A stretch of 64,000 bases of DNA from Ferrovibrio sp. GTDB lineage: Bacteria > Pseudomonadota > Alphaproteobacteria > Ferrovibrionales > Ferrovibrionaceae. Numbering within the stretch: the first letter of the stretch is position 1; every line of letters starts with the position of its first letter. The notes beneath the pieces were generated by a model. It saw only the letters and a list, made by a program, of their open reading frames with translations. It was not told the origin of the DNA and made no database searches. A program made the position numbers and the translations under genes. Below are positions 1-8,608 of this stretch, one piece after another. Location of the stretch: assembly GCF_029255545.1 (NCBI RefSeq), contig NZ_JANLJJ010000094.1, positions 53,870-117,869 of the forward strand, read 5' to 3'.

Positions 1-307
1 GCGAATGGCCCACCAGATGGCAGCGCTCGATACCAAGTGCATCAAGGAAGACAGCAAGCGCGCCAGCATAATCGCTTGCGGAAGGGTGCACCTGCGGCAG
101 CGGCGAGGACTCGCCGTACCCTGGCGCGTCCCAGGCGATCACTCGGTGCCTGGTCGAAAGCCCTGACAGCTGGTGCCGGAAGGAGCGGCCCGCCGAGCCG
201 ATGCCATGCAGCAGCACAAGCGGCGGGCCGTTACCGGCTTCCAGATATGATATGATCTGGTCACCCGCACGAATGCGGCGGGACGCCAGGACATCAGTAG
301 CCGTCAT
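1..307 (-). CDS. alpha/beta hydrolase (partial, cut by window edge)
   Basis: N-terminal 102 residues of an alpha/beta-hydrolase fold enzyme. The reading shows the oxyanion-hole segment LVLLHGIGSAG, the strand motif WDAPGYGES, and at the window edge the nucleophile elbow start LVGHS, whose serine would be catalytic. The rest lies off the left edge. Its ATG overlaps the TGA of the bicupin gene by four bases (ATGA), so the two are very likely co-translated. With a bicupin dioxygenase-like partner, a role as hydrolase of a ring-cleavage product or ester is plausible but inferred; the substrate cannot be read. Confidence 0.85.
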   Translation of the reverse strand, partial: MTATDVLASRRIRAGDQIISYLEAGNGPPLVLLHGIGSAGRSFRHQLSGLSTRHRVIAWDAPGYGESSPLPQVHPSASDYAGALAVFLDALGIERCHLVGHS

Positions 308-1257
308 GCCGCGCGGAATGCGATCGTCTCGCGGTCCGGGCTGCCCACCACCATGGCGAACTGCACGTCGCCGACGCCGTCATTGCGGAAGTAATGCGCG
401 CGGCCGGCCGGATTGAAGATCAGGTCGCGGGTGCCGATCTTCTGCTCAACCACCTTGCCATTCTCTTCCCAGCCCACCGTGAGCGTGCCTTCCAGCACGA
501 AATAGACATCCTCGACATCGCGGGCATAGGTCTTCACGCCGGCGCCGCGCGGCAGATGGATCATATCCATGCGATAGCGCTGCGGTGGCGCGCCGTTTTC
601 GCCGATATAGACCATGCGGGCGAAACCGGCCGGATCCCAGACCGGCTGCCGATCACGGTAGCGCACCACATGGCGGGCGAATTCCTGGTGACGCGGATCG
701 CTGCTGTCGATCTCCAGCGGCGCGACCTTGCCCTCGCCGGCACCGAACACACGCGCCAGTTCCAGCGGCTTGTTCTTCGGATGGCAGGTATAGACCGGCG
801 GCTCCGGCTTGCCGCTGCCCACCGTGATCTGCATCAGCACCGGCTCGACGCCGTCATTGCGGAACCCATGTGGGCGGCCAGTCTTGTTCAGCACCATGTC
901 TCTGGGGCCGAGCTTGGTCTCGATCACCTCGTCGCCCCAGACCCAGCCGACGGTCAGCACACCCTGCAGGATCAGGAAATGCTCGACCACCTCATGGGAA
1001 TGGGCGGCGGCGAACTTGCCTGGCGGTTTGTGCACCAGGCTGAACGTGAAAGCCTGGGCTTTCAGCGTGTCCGGGCCACTGGCCTTGGGCGAGCCGCCGC
1101 CGCCAACATAACGCATCTGCGCGCGCTCCAGCTCGGCGAAGCCGCGGTTGCCGGGAAAGGCATCCCAGTCGAAGGTCTTTTCGGTATGGCGGCCGACTAG
1201 GGCCGTCATGGCCTCGGCCAGATCCGGTTCGGATGGCGTTGCGAGATTGGCAGACAT
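304..1257 (-). CDS. bicupin protein, gentisate dioxygenase-like
   Basis: 317-residue protein with two cupin barrels, roughly residues 65-155 and 215-310. The first keeps a metal-site pattern (HSHEVVEHF, later a histidine in GRPHGF). In the second the first histidines are replaced (YARDVEDVYF) and only GRAHYF remains, so probably only the N-terminal barrel binds metal. Both barrels contain LTVGW and a repeated RD-(M/L)-(V/I)-(L/F)-N strand, showing internal duplication. A GAGG ribosome site precedes the ATG. It is first in an operon with the hydrolase and divergent from a LysR gene. A ring-cleaving dioxygenase or a sugar/organic-acid cupin are both possible. Confidence 0.8.
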   Translation of the reverse strand: MSANLATPSEPDLAEAMTALVGRHTEKTFDWDAFPGNRGFAELERAQMRYVGGGGSPKASGPDTLKAQAFTFSLVHKPPGKFAAAHSHEVVEHFLILQGVLTVGWVWGDEVIETKLGPRDMVLNKTGRPHGFRNDGVEPVLMQITVGSGKPEPPVYTCHPKNKPLELARVFGAGEGKVAPLEIDSSDPRHQEFARHVVRYRDRQPVWDPAGFARMVYIGENGAPPQRYRMDMIHLPRGAGVKTYARDVEDVYFVLEGTLTVGWEENGKVVEQKIGTRDLIFNPAGRAHYFRNDGVGDVQFAMVVGSPDRETIAFRAA

Positions 1258-1325
1258 CTGGATTCCTCTGACAGCGCGGCGATGTCCCCATCAAAGGCCA
1301 AGCCGCTTGCAACCTCAATAAAAAA

Positions 1326-1348
1326 GGACTTAACTTTAAGTTAAGTCC
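1326..1348. promoter_or_regulatory. perfect palindrome between bicupin and LysR genes
   Basis: An 11-bp arm, GGACTTAACTT, a single centre base, then its exact reverse complement. It sits 20 bp upstream of the LysR start and about 70 bp upstream of the bicupin start. Position and symmetry fit a LysR operator controlling the divergent pair; this is inferred. Confidence 0.6.
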
Positions 1349-1367
1349 GTTCCCCTGGAATCCTTCA

Positions 1368-2303
1368 ATGCCCTCGCCAGACGCCATCTCAACCCGCCAC
1401 TTCGAGATTTTCCTGACCATGGTGCTCAGCCGCGGTATGGCGGAAGCGGCCGACAAGCTGGGTATCTCCCTGCCGGCGGTGTCGAAAAGCCTGAAGACGT
1501 TGGAGCGCGAAACCGGCCTGACGCTGTTCCGTCACGTCAATGGCCGGTTAACGCCGACGACGGAAGCTGAACGATTACTGCCCTATGCCCAACGGGCGCT
1601 GGATCATCTTGAGCGCGCGAGAGAGATGGCAACAGCCTTGCGCGGCGGCAACGCCGGCCAGATCGTGATCGGCACTGCCGGCCCGGCCATGACTTCGCTG
1701 CTGCCAAGCGCAATCGGACACTTTCACAAGAGCTGGCCGGATATCAGGATCGAGCTGCAGATCGACAGTACCAGCCGCCTACTTGAAAAGGTGGCCGGCA
1801 ATGAAGTCGATATCGGCATCGGGACACCTCTGGTCCGCGATATTGATGCCCGGATCATGCAGCTTTTACAGGTGGAGGATCTTTGCGAAGACTGGCTTGT
1901 TGCCGTCTTTCCTCAGGGGCATCACCTGACAAGGCAGCCAACAATCCGCCCGCAGGATCTGATCGAAGAAACATTGATCGGCTTGCCGATTGAGTCAGCC
2001 ACAACCAATCTGATCCACGCTATATTTCAACAGGCGGGTGTATCGGTAGATTCCAAAATTGTAGCTGCAAACGCAGTCGGCGTATGCAGTCTGGTGCAGC
2101 AGGGAATCGGCGTTGGCTTGCTTAACCCGCTTGTCCTGGCAAATGGCATATTCCCTGGCGTGCACTCAATTCCATTCCGTCCGCGCATAAAACTGCGCAC
2201 ATGCATTTATTATTCAAAACTCCATCAACCGACCGCGCCTGTATTAAGGATGAGGGACAGCCTCCGGCAGGCCGTCATTTCACTTCAAAAAAGCGCTGGG
2301 TGA
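1368..2303 (+). CDS. LysR-family transcriptional regulator
   Basis: 311 residues, standard LysR length. N-terminal winged helix-turn-helix (residues about 8-67; AADKLGISLPAVSKSLKTLE) followed by a periplasmic-binding-like effector domain beginning near QIVIGTAGPAM. Divergent from the bicupin/hydrolase operon with a perfect palindrome between, the usual arrangement for a LysR protein that activates its neighbour and represses itself. The ribosome site is weak. The likely co-inducer is a substrate or intermediate of the neighbouring enzymes (inference). Confidence 0.92.
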   Translation: MPSPDAISTRHFEIFLTMVLSRGMAEAADKLGISLPAVSKSLKTLERETGLTLFRHVNGRLTPTTEAERLLPYAQRALDHLERAREMATALRGGNAGQIVIGTAGPAMTSLLPSAIGHFHKSWPDIRIELQIDSTSRLLEKVAGNEVDIGIGTPLVRDIDARIMQLLQVEDLCEDWLVAVFPQGHHLTRQPTIRPQDLIEETLIGLPIESATTNLIHAIFQQAGVSVDSKIVAANAVGVCSLVQQGIGVGLLNPLVLANGIFPGVHSIPFRPRIKLRTCIYYSKLHQPTAPVLRMRDSLRQAVISLQKSAG

Positions 2304-2390
2304 ATTTGACTGAATCTGGCCACCCTATTTGGCATAAAGACTCGACTTGACACTCCCTCAGTCTCATGAAGCACATGGATCTCTTACTTA

Positions 2391-2402
2391 GTGACTGTTT
2401 GA
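2391..2402 (+). repeat. left terminal inverted repeat of the IS5-family element
   Basis: GTGACTGTTTGA, preceded by TTA. It pairs with 4603-4614 on the opposite strand. Confidence 0.75.
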
Positions 2403-2419
2403 AAATGTAATTTAATTGC

Positions 2420-2453
2420 GCGCCAAAGTTTATTGTTGTTTTTGCTTTGGCGC
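2420..2453. repeat. hairpin near the left end of the element
   Basis: GCGCCAAAG (2420-2428) and its exact reverse complement (2445-2453) around a 16-base T-rich loop. It could be a terminator for the minus-strand passenger genes or a subterminal transposase signal. Confidence 0.5.
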
Positions 2454-2534
2454 CGCTGAGGCGGATGCAGATGCGTCCGCCAGCCGCTCGGCGTTACCCG
2501 GGCAGCGATCTTTTTGGTTGGACGTTAAGCCGGA

Positions 2535-2699
2535 CTAGCGAATAACCCGATAGACGCGCTCTAGACTTTCCTCGCGGGTCAACTGTGCGAAGCGGTAGAT
2601 GTCTGAGTTCGACGGCATCTTTCCAGGATGACTGCGGTCGTGCTCACGCTGCAAGCGCAGCTTTTCCATTTCGATCTGTTTCAAGTAGTCGGCGGCCAT
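2535..2699 (-). CDS. small hypothetical protein, 54 aa (passenger)
   Basis: A 54-codon frame starting MAADYLKQIEMEKLRL and ending ERVYRVIR. It is preceded by GGAGAG seven bases upstream of the ATG, a good ribosome site. The peptide is charged and helical-looking with no membrane segment. It lies inside the IS element, downstream of and in the same direction as the secreted-protein gene. No family recognised. The good ribosome site and reading quality are the only support for it being real. Confidence 0.45.
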   Translation of the reverse strand: MAADYLKQIEMEKLRLQREHDRSHPGKMPSNSDIYRFAQLTREESLERVYRVIR

Positions 2700-2791
2700 A
2701 TGGGCTCTCCATGTGTGTTGGCTGCTGATCGTGGTGCGGCTGCTACGAACAGCCGCACCACACCTTCAACATGGCGCACCGTAAAGAATCG

Positions 2792-3220
2792 TCAACCGGG
2801 CTTCTCGCAGAGAGCATAAAATGGGTTCAATAGTGAATAGCTCTCGTCCCAATTGAATTGCTCGACTTTGTTTTTGACGCGAATCCCATAGAAAAGCGAC
2901 GTGTTGCTCTTGCTATCTAGAACGAAAATAATCGCTTCGTCTGGTAGTGACCGATCCTCAGATGGAAAAACTAACTCGAACGATCTTCCGCCGCCCTTTT
3001 TATATTGCAGTTTCTTGAATGGGCCTTCGTCTTTAATTGGGTCTTCAAACTTTCGCATACACTCGCCCAGTCTACGGATAGTCCAAAGTGGACCGAAATC
3101 TGGGATGCCTGGACGGATATGCACGACACTATTCTTGAACGCCTCAATCTCTGGTGTCTGCGCCTGTGCCAATGTTGGCAGCATCAACAGCACAGCCAAC
3201 GCTAACAATTTTCTCCGCAT
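2792..3220 (-). CDS. secreted protein of unknown function, 142 aa (passenger)
   Basis: N-terminal signal peptide: MRRKLL, a hydrophobic run, then cleavage near AQA-QTPE. The mature domain is about 120 residues with two cysteines (RRLGECMRKF and LCEKPG) that could form a disulfide, and a lysine/glycine patch (KKGGGRSFELVFPSED). GAGGGG precedes the ATG. No family recognised. It lies within the inverted repeats of the IS5-family element and is transcribed away from the transposase, so it appears to be cargo. Confidence 0.7.
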   Translation of the reverse strand: MRRKLLALAVLLMLPTLAQAQTPEIEAFKNSVVHIRPGIPDFGPLWTIRRLGECMRKFEDPIKDEGPFKKLQYKKGGGRSFELVFPSEDRSLPDEAIIFVLDSKSNTSLFYGIRVKNKVEQFNWDESYSLLNPFYALCEKPG

Positions 3221-3669
3221 TGTGTGCCCCTCGCATCACGCGCCTCTCCGCGACGCACTCTGGCGTCGGGCGGGTAATAGCGTGAAAGCTAGGCGAACAC
3301 GCCCTGCCATTTCCCCATAAGGCACACGTCACCATGTACCTCTGGCCGGAGCCGGGTCTTGTATAGGGCAGGCCACCCGACATAGGGGGGTCGTGCCTAG
3401 CTTTGGAGCGCTATCACACGCTGATTGAAGCATATCGGGCGGTTAACAAAGAGGCAATCGGACGATCAAGTATTTGATAAGTTTATTCTTTTCGGCAAAA
3501 TTTGTCCGAGTTAGGGAGATTCGTCCGAACGTAAAAAGCAGATATATTTTCATCATAACATATTGATTTTATTGATATAATAGCCATGGCCAAGTTGTAT
3601 TTTTAGCCCATTTCTGCTAGATTTTGCCTTGAAAATACTAGCAAAATCAATGGCTTAATTTCTGCGCTT
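3221..3669. other. non-coding DNA with long imperfect inverted repeat
   Basis: No convincing gene. AAAGCTAGGC (3285-3294) pairs exactly with GCCTAGCTTT (3395-3404); flanking segments (AATAGCG with CGCTAT, CCTGCC with GGCAGG) extend the pairing. This gives a potential large hairpin upstream of the passenger gene start. From about 3450 the DNA becomes AT-rich up to the transposase and presumably holds its promoter. Confidence 0.45.
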
Positions 3670-4458
3670 ATGGGAGCCTATCCGACAGATCTGACGGACG
3701 CGCAATGGGGCCTCATCAAGCCCCTGTTGCCGCAGCCGGCTGCTCTCGGTAGGCCCCGGCAGACAAGCCTACGCCGAGTGGTCGATGCGGTTCTCTATGT
3801 ACTGAAAACCGGCTGCCATTGGCGCATGTTGCCCATCGAGTTCCCGCACTGGCGCACCGTCTATGGTTATTTCATCGCGTGGCGCAACAGCAGCCTCTGG
3901 CTGGAGATTCACCGGCGGCTCTACGTGAAGGTTCGGCGGCTAGAGGGGCGCAATCCGAGCCCCAGTGCCATTGTGATCGACAGCCAGAGCGTTCGTACCG
4001 GGAAGATGGGCGGTCAGCGCGGCTACGATGGTGGCAAGCGTGTCAAAGGCCGCAAGCGCCATGTCGTAACGGATACGCTTGGCCTCCCACTTGCCATCAC
4101 CGTCACCTCCGCAAACGTCCATGACAGCAAAGGTGGAATGAAATCGGTGGAGCGCGCTGCCGATTTCGTTATTCATCCGGCCATTCGGAAGCTCTACGCC
4201 GATGGCGCCTATGGCGGGCAACCTTTTCGGCAATTTGTACGAAAGACTATACGATCCACAGTGACGGTCGCCGGTAATCTGGCACAAGTGACCAAACGGT
4301 TTGAACCAGTCCCGAAACGCTGGGTCATCGAGCGAACATTCGCGTGGTTCTACGATTGCCGTCGCTTGACCATCGACTACGAGCGAACGCTGCAAAGCAG
4401 CCGGGCCATGCTGCATATCGCCGCGATCAGGATTTTGCTCGGCCGAATGAACGAATAA
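3670..4458 (+). CDS. IS5-family transposase
   Basis: 262 residues, complete. N-terminal helix-rich segment (DLTDAQWGLIKPLLP) followed by a DDE catalytic core: D104 in IVIDSQS, D178 in LYADGAYGG, E221 in VIERTFAW. The spacing and the YGG and ERTFAW contexts are those of the IS5 family. The C-terminal R-R-L-T-I-D-Y-E segment is also typical. No strong ribosome site precedes the ATG, as is common for transposases. It catalyses excision and insertion of the surrounding element and seems intact. Confidence 0.93.
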   Translation: MGAYPTDLTDAQWGLIKPLLPQPAALGRPRQTSLRRVVDAVLYVLKTGCHWRMLPIEFPHWRTVYGYFIAWRNSSLWLEIHRRLYVKVRRLEGRNPSPSAIVIDSQSVRTGKMGGQRGYDGGKRVKGRKRHVVTDTLGLPLAITVTSANVHDSKGGMKSVERAADFVIHPAIRKLYADGAYGGQPFRQFVRKTIRSTVTVAGNLAQVTKRFEPVPKRWVIERTFAWFYDCRRLTIDYERTLQSSRAMLHIAAIRILLGRMNE

Positions 4459-4602
4459 CGCGGTCGTCCTGCCCAATATGATTGGATCGCCAACGGCCGT
4501 GCCGGGGAAGAACCCTGCATGGCCGTTTTTCGCACATCTGGTAAATTTCGGCTGTCAACAGCAGCAAATCGGGCTATTGCTGATGCCTAAATCCAGCATT
4601 TA

Positions 4603-4614
4603 TCAAACAGTCAC
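4603..4614 (-). repeat. right terminal inverted repeat of the IS5-family element
   Basis: Exact reverse complement of the left end, followed directly by TTA (4615-4617), the second copy of the proposed target duplication. Confidence 0.75.
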
Positions 4615-4682
4615 TTAGATAATGAGAGTTCCAAGCGCCCCGCTGAAGCGGCTAGAACGGCGCATTCACTAACTGCAATGCC

Positions 4683-4719
4683 GATAGAATTCCCTGCCCG
4701 TCGGCGGTGAAATTCTATC
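4683..4719. repeat. hairpin in intergenic remnant DNA
   Basis: GATAGAATT (4683-4691) and its exact reverse complement (4711-4719) around a 19-base loop. No gene is associated. The 4620-4827 stretch otherwise shows nothing recognisable. Confidence 0.35.
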
Positions 4720-4827
4720 TGAGCATGGAAATCAGCAATGGACCTTGCGAGAATTTTTCTTCAACTTCCCAACATGTGTGAGCATAGAACACTATTCCCC
4801 TTACCCATATTCAACTTGATACCCATC

Positions 4828-5357
4828 TCAATTGCGGCGTAAGCGGTGCTCAAGAATGTCGGTTTCGCCATAACCGGCTGCATCGGGAATCCTGAATACT
4901 CGGCCATTCGTGCTGTCTATAGGTTCCGAAATAACTGTCACGACGGTCCGGGCCTGCGCCGCAGCCAGTGCTACCCCCACCGCAGTAAACTGCGCCAGCC
5001 ACCGCAGATTCATATACGTGGCAAACATCAAGTTGAGTTCGGCCGCCTCGGCCGCCGCGACCACGGTGCGGGGTCGCAACCAGGCCGCCGAAACTACCTC
5101 CCGCAGATCGGCAGCGGCGACCTGATGCCGCGGCGCCGGCGCCAGAAAGAAATGCGTATCGAACCGCTTGGGCAGATGTGGCGGCGGAATCCAGTGGGCA
5201 AACGGCACCAGGGCCCGCGTGGCGGGCCGAAAGCCGCCGGTCTAGAGGGTGGCGGATAAATCGTTGGTCGGATCGACCGTTGCCGCTTCGGGCTCGACCA
5301 ACAGCAGACCGGATTCTTCGAACGTTTCGCGGATGGCCACCACACGCAGAGTGGCGT
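4828..5357 (-). pseudogene. truncated NUDIX hydrolase copy
   Basis: Reads as the C-terminal two thirds of the NUDIX hydrolase encoded intact at 19375-20091. The NUDIX-box part RETFEESGLLL is followed by an in-frame TAG (5242-5244), then VPFAHWIPPPHLPKRFDTH to the C-terminus LEHRLRRN. Protein identity with the intact copy is high, but third positions have drifted and GC is lower. The 5' third is missing and joined to an IS3 orfA fragment near 5357. A shortened product starting at 5208 could be made but lacks the catalytic box. It is an old paralogue or xenologue, not a recent duplicate. Confidence 0.8.
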
Positions 5358-5470
5358 CGCTGGCGCAGCTTCGCAACTATCTCTTCCGGCTTGTATCTTT
5401 TGCGCGGCATACGGTCCTCCTTGATGCCAAAAACAATATATCAATCTGGATCACTTCAAAGGCGGAGGAT
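5358..5470 (-). pseudogene. 5' fragment of an IS3-family orfA
   Basis: Starting at 5410 the minus strand reads MPRKRYKPEEIVAKLRQ, the characteristic N-terminus of IS3-family OrfA helix-turn-helix proteins, behind an AGGAGG ribosome site. It stops being IS-like after the 17th residue, where the NUDIX remnant begins. The 60 bp upstream (to about 5470) probably hold the IS left end. Only this stub remains. Confidence 0.7.
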
Positions 5471-5843
5471 CGGTCTAATGCGGGACAGGCTCAACCGCCG
5501 AAGCCGCAAGAAGAGGAATAGGCACCGATAATCGACGCGCAGTATACATTGCCGAATGTACCCAGTAGGCATTCACTTTAATTGCCAAAAAGTCTTCGCC
5601 CAGCTGCACGAAAGTCGAAAATAAGTGGCAAGATTTGCCGCTCATCCAGCAGCATTCTCGTATTGCGGCGGCAATAATTGCCGCACACATAAAATAGCAA
5701 TCACCCGCTACTCTAGTATTTCGCACTTTTGCGCCGCCACTGTTTTGGCATGTATTTTGCTCTCATGGTTATCAAGTGCGACAACAATAATCGTCTAGGA
5801 ATACGATATTACCGACCGCAATCAATTCGAAGAAGGAAATGCC
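5471..5843. other. intergenic, nothing recognised
   Basis: AT-richer DNA with only short, uncharacteristic frames on both strands. It probably carries the promoter of the small gene that follows. Confidence 0.5.
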
Positions 5844-6149
5844 ATGCCAAATTCGCGTATTTCATTTACGCCAATGGGAACCTTTATAAGCTCGTCACCG
5901 ATTGCCAAAGCCACGCCAAATGCCAAAGGGGATGAGACCGTCAATTCGTTTCAGCAAATGTTGGCGCAAGCTAATAGCGGACAACCCAATACTTCCCCTG
6001 TTCTTGATATGCGACTATTGAATGCATTGATGAATTCTCAACAGTCAAAATATTTTGTTGAGGATAATTCAGGGCAGCTAATGACGTCTCTGAGCGCAGG
6101 AAATATTGGTAATCACTTCAATTTCAGCCAGATTCAGTCACAGTTATGA
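5844..6149 (+). CDS. hypothetical protein, 101 aa
   Basis: Starts ATG behind GAAGGAA. Serine-, asparagine- and glutamine-rich (e.g. FQQMLAQANSGQPNTS, ALMNSQQSKYF), low in charge, without signal peptide, membrane segment or recognisable motif. Base composition is lower in GC than the catabolic operons, suggesting foreign origin. Function unknown. Confidence 0.5.
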   Translation: MPNSRISFTPMGTFISSSPIAKATPNAKGDETVNSFQQMLAQANSGQPNTSPVLDMRLLNALMNSQQSKYFVEDNSGQLMTSLSAGNIGNHFNFSQIQSQL

Positions 6150-6343
6150 GTCCGGGCTGGCGCCGAGTCGTATTGCCAAGACTTACTGAAGGGTGCTCGA
6201 GGCAGACTACCCAAGCGTCAATGAAAGTCGGTAGATATAGTAATTCAACGTTGGCCAAAACTGATATGGAATTTGAAATGTCTCCGAGCCGATAGACTCA
6301 ATCCGCCTAGTACATGCCAACAATATTAAGAGAAACACATAAC

Positions 6344-6748
6344 ATGCCGAACGATGAAGATCAGATTCGCACGCTTGTCCGAACGTGGCTATCCGCCACC
6401 AAGGCAGGAGATATTGATACAATACTCGATCTCATGACCGACGATGTCGTTTTTCTCGTTCCCGGTCAATTGCCGATGCGGAAACGGGAATTTGCGGCTC
6501 TATCCCAAACCCAAACGAAGTGCCATCGCCCCACATTCGAGGCCGATTCGGAGATTCAGGAAATCCAGGTTTCTGGTGATCTCGCTTTTGTTTGGACGAA
6601 ACTCTCAATTGCAGTGACTTCGCCTGGAGGAACCCATTCAATGAAACGTGCGGGCTATACCCTTTCCGTTCTGCGGCGGGAAAGCGGTAAATGGCGGTTA
6701 GCCAGAGATGCAAATCTTCTAACACCTATCACGCCGTCGAATAGGTAA
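6344..6748 (+). CDS. SgcJ/SnoaL-like (NTF2-fold) protein
   Basis: 134 residues from the ATG at 6344 (a start ten codons upstream at 6314 is also open). The pattern is that of DUF4440/SgcJ-EcaC proteins: an initial helix (IRTLVRTWLSATKAGDIDTIL), then DLMTDDVVFLVPG, a middle strand DLAFVWTKLSIAV, and a final GKWRLARDANLL. The fold is a cone-like barrel used as a small-molecule-binding or isomerase scaffold; substrate unknown. No operon partner is adjacent. Confidence 0.75.
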   Translation: MPNDEDQIRTLVRTWLSATKAGDIDTILDLMTDDVVFLVPGQLPMRKREFAALSQTQTKCHRPTFEADSEIQEIQVSGDLAFVWTKLSIAVTSPGGTHSMKRAGYTLSVLRRESGKWRLARDANLLTPITPSNR

Positions 6749-7163
6749 CTATGACATTGTCGCGTCATTGAACGGGCATTCTACCATATCAATCTGGCGC
6801 TCAAGTAAAACGACATCATTCACATAATAAAGCATATGATACTTTTCTGATCGACCAGATTGCGGATTAAAATTTTATATTGGGTTTATCTTGATCACCA
6901 GGATTAGCGGATGATGCACGCGCCTTATTGTATTCTGCAATTGACCAGCTTGGCGTTTTTGAAATCCAAATACCGAAAGTCAGAAGCAAAGAATGCACCG
7001 TCGGGTTAATCCCGCCGCATTTAGATTTTTTTGTCATCACACGGCTACGAAATCTAAATCGTCGCTCAGATTGGTAGCATACGCCTCCAGATTCAAAGCA
7101 TCACTCAATGTAATTGATATGGGTTCTGCGCTGAACCCGTCAGAAATGACCTGAGGCAGCACT
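6749..7163. other. intergenic, nothing recognised
   Basis: About 415 bp of relatively AT-rich DNA between a plus-strand gene and the 3' end of a minus-strand gene. I see no terminator, RNA or gene. Confidence 0.4.
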
Positions 7164-8093
7164 TCAGGACATAGACGCACGAGCTTTAGCAACGCTAATC
7201 TTCTGCGTTTGTTGGCCAAACCAGATGCCACCGACTATCAAAGCGACACCTGCGATTTGAGAAAGTGTGAGTGTCTGATCAAGTAAAATCCAGCCTAGCG
7301 TTACAGCCGTCAAAGGACTCAAAAAGAGAAGAAAAGATACCATAGTCGGCTCCAGACGTCTTATCCCACGAAGCCAAAGAAAGTAAGTTCCCGCGGCGCC
7401 GACCAGACCTAGCCATACAATACCTAGTGCATTATTCGCAGTCAGGTTAGATGGAACCGGCTCTAGCGATAGGGCTACGGGCAGAAGCAGTACTCCTCCG
7501 GCCGTCAACTGCCATGCGGTAAATGTGAGCGCCGATACTGGCGGCTGCCATTTCCTGCTAAGAACTGTTCCACAGGCCATCGACATTGCGCCCCCAAGAC
7601 CGGCTGCGATCCCGATCGCATCCAGCTTTGCTGCCGGGGTCAAGACCAGAAGTGCTACACCCACAACCCCTGCAACAGCCGACGCAATAGCTGCAGATTG
7701 TATTGCCCTGCCAAGAACCAGCCGGGCAAGACCAATCACTATTAACGGCTGAATCGCACCTACTGTCGCTGCGACTCCACCTGGCAAGCGGTACGCCGAG
7801 ACGAACAATAGCCACCAGAAGATCGAAAAGTTAAATGCTCCAAGCAGAAAACTGCGCCACAACCAAACACCACGAGGCAATGTTCTGACGATGACAAGTA
7901 ATAAAATTCCCGCGGGCAACGCTCTTAGCATGGCAACTGTCAGAGGTATCCCGGCTGGCATAAACTCAGTGGTGACGATGTATGTGCTCCCCCATATAGC
8001 TGGCGCAGCGGCGGTCGACAAAACGTCGAGCGCATGCACCGGCGATGTTTGTGGTACTGACAAACCACCAGTTCTTGAGGAATCGATTTTCAT
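7164..8093 (-). CDS. EamA/DMT-family transporter
   Basis: 309 residues from the ATG at 8093 (GGAG six bases upstream; it overlaps the preceding TGA by four bases). Two EamA repeats with about ten membrane segments: the first has AAPAIWGSTYIVTTEFMPAGIP and the LRALPAG turn, the second begins near GLGGAMSMACGTV and has PTMVSFLLFLSPLTAVTLGW. This is the usual architecture of drug/metabolite or amino-acid exporters of the inner membrane. It forms a unit with a TetR gene and a truncated nitroreductase; export of a toxic compound sensed by TetR is a reasonable inference. Confidence 0.9.
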   Translation of the reverse strand: MKIDSSRTGGLSVPQTSPVHALDVLSTAAAPAIWGSTYIVTTEFMPAGIPLTVAMLRALPAGILLLVIVRTLPRGVWLWRSFLLGAFNFSIFWWLLFVSAYRLPGGVAATVGAIQPLIVIGLARLVLGRAIQSAAIASAVAGVVGVALLVLTPAAKLDAIGIAAGLGGAMSMACGTVLSRKWQPPVSALTFTAWQLTAGGVLLLPVALSLEPVPSNLTANNALGIVWLGLVGAAGTYFLWLRGIRRLEPTMVSFLLFLSPLTAVTLGWILLDQTLTLSQIAGVALIVGGIWFGQQTQKISVAKARASMS

Positions 8094-8491
8094 ACAAACT
8101 CCAGGACTTGATCGAGCGGTCGTCGAGGCTTTTGCGGCCAATTTCCAGATGCTGGTCTACCGACAGTCATGAGCAGCACAGGAATCTCATTTCCGCTGAG
8201 GCCGAATCCTTGTGCGACTGCATCTGGATCAAATCCAATCATTGCTCCTGTTGATAGGCCATAAGCCGCTGCTGCAAACATTAACGTTGCAGCGCCGAAT
8301 GTCGCGGAGCGAACAGCTTCATCTCGCTGCATTCGAGGATCATGTGAATAAAGCGCATCCGCCCCGTTAATCCATTGCGTCGCTGTATCAGCCGACATAA
8401 AGCCGGTATCAACGAAGTCGCGGAGCCTATCTGCGGAAGTCGGCTGCTCATAAGCAGTCCCGCATGATTTCGCACACGGATCATGTGCCAA
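8090..8491 (-). pseudogene. nitroreductase family protein, N-terminally truncated
   Basis: The readable part matches the C-terminal half of nitroreductases: DRLRDFVDTGFMSADTATQW, the helix AAAAYGLSTGAMIGFDP, and the ending EIPVLLMTVGRPA...KPRRPLDQVLEFV. The N-terminal segment that binds FMN phosphate is absent, and 8492-8608 does not supply it in any frame. A start at 8491 would give a 133-residue product that is unlikely to be active. The stop overlaps the EamA start (ATGA), so the original operon was TetR, nitroreductase, EamA. Confidence 0.7.
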
Positions 8492-8608
8492 GCGTTTGAG
8501 ATTTACGGCCAGTAATCAAATTGGCGCATCAGTAAGTTTATTTACACAGCGCCGAGCGCGCGACGCTAATCATGGCATCATTAGAGAGTTCGCGCATATT
8601 CTGCCGAC

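Larger units (their letters stand above)
2391..4614 (+). mobile_element. IS5-family element with passenger genes (2.2 kb)
   Basis: The left end starts GTGACTGTTTGA (2391-2402) and the right end is its exact reverse complement (4603-4614). With one gap the match extends to AAATG. The trinucleotide TTA lies directly outside both ends (2388-2390 and 4615-4617), which fits the 3-bp TNA target duplication of IS1031-type IS5 elements. Inside are a complete DDE transposase at the right and, to its left, two minus-strand genes unrelated to transposition plus about 450 bp of non-coding DNA. Typical members are under 1 kb, so this element is oversized. The alternative is a normal IS that lost its own left end beside an older copy. 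Confidence 0.75.

Noticed and set aside
7037-7231. 64-codon minus-strand frame
   Set aside because: Overlaps the 3' end of the EamA gene in another frame and has no start signal.
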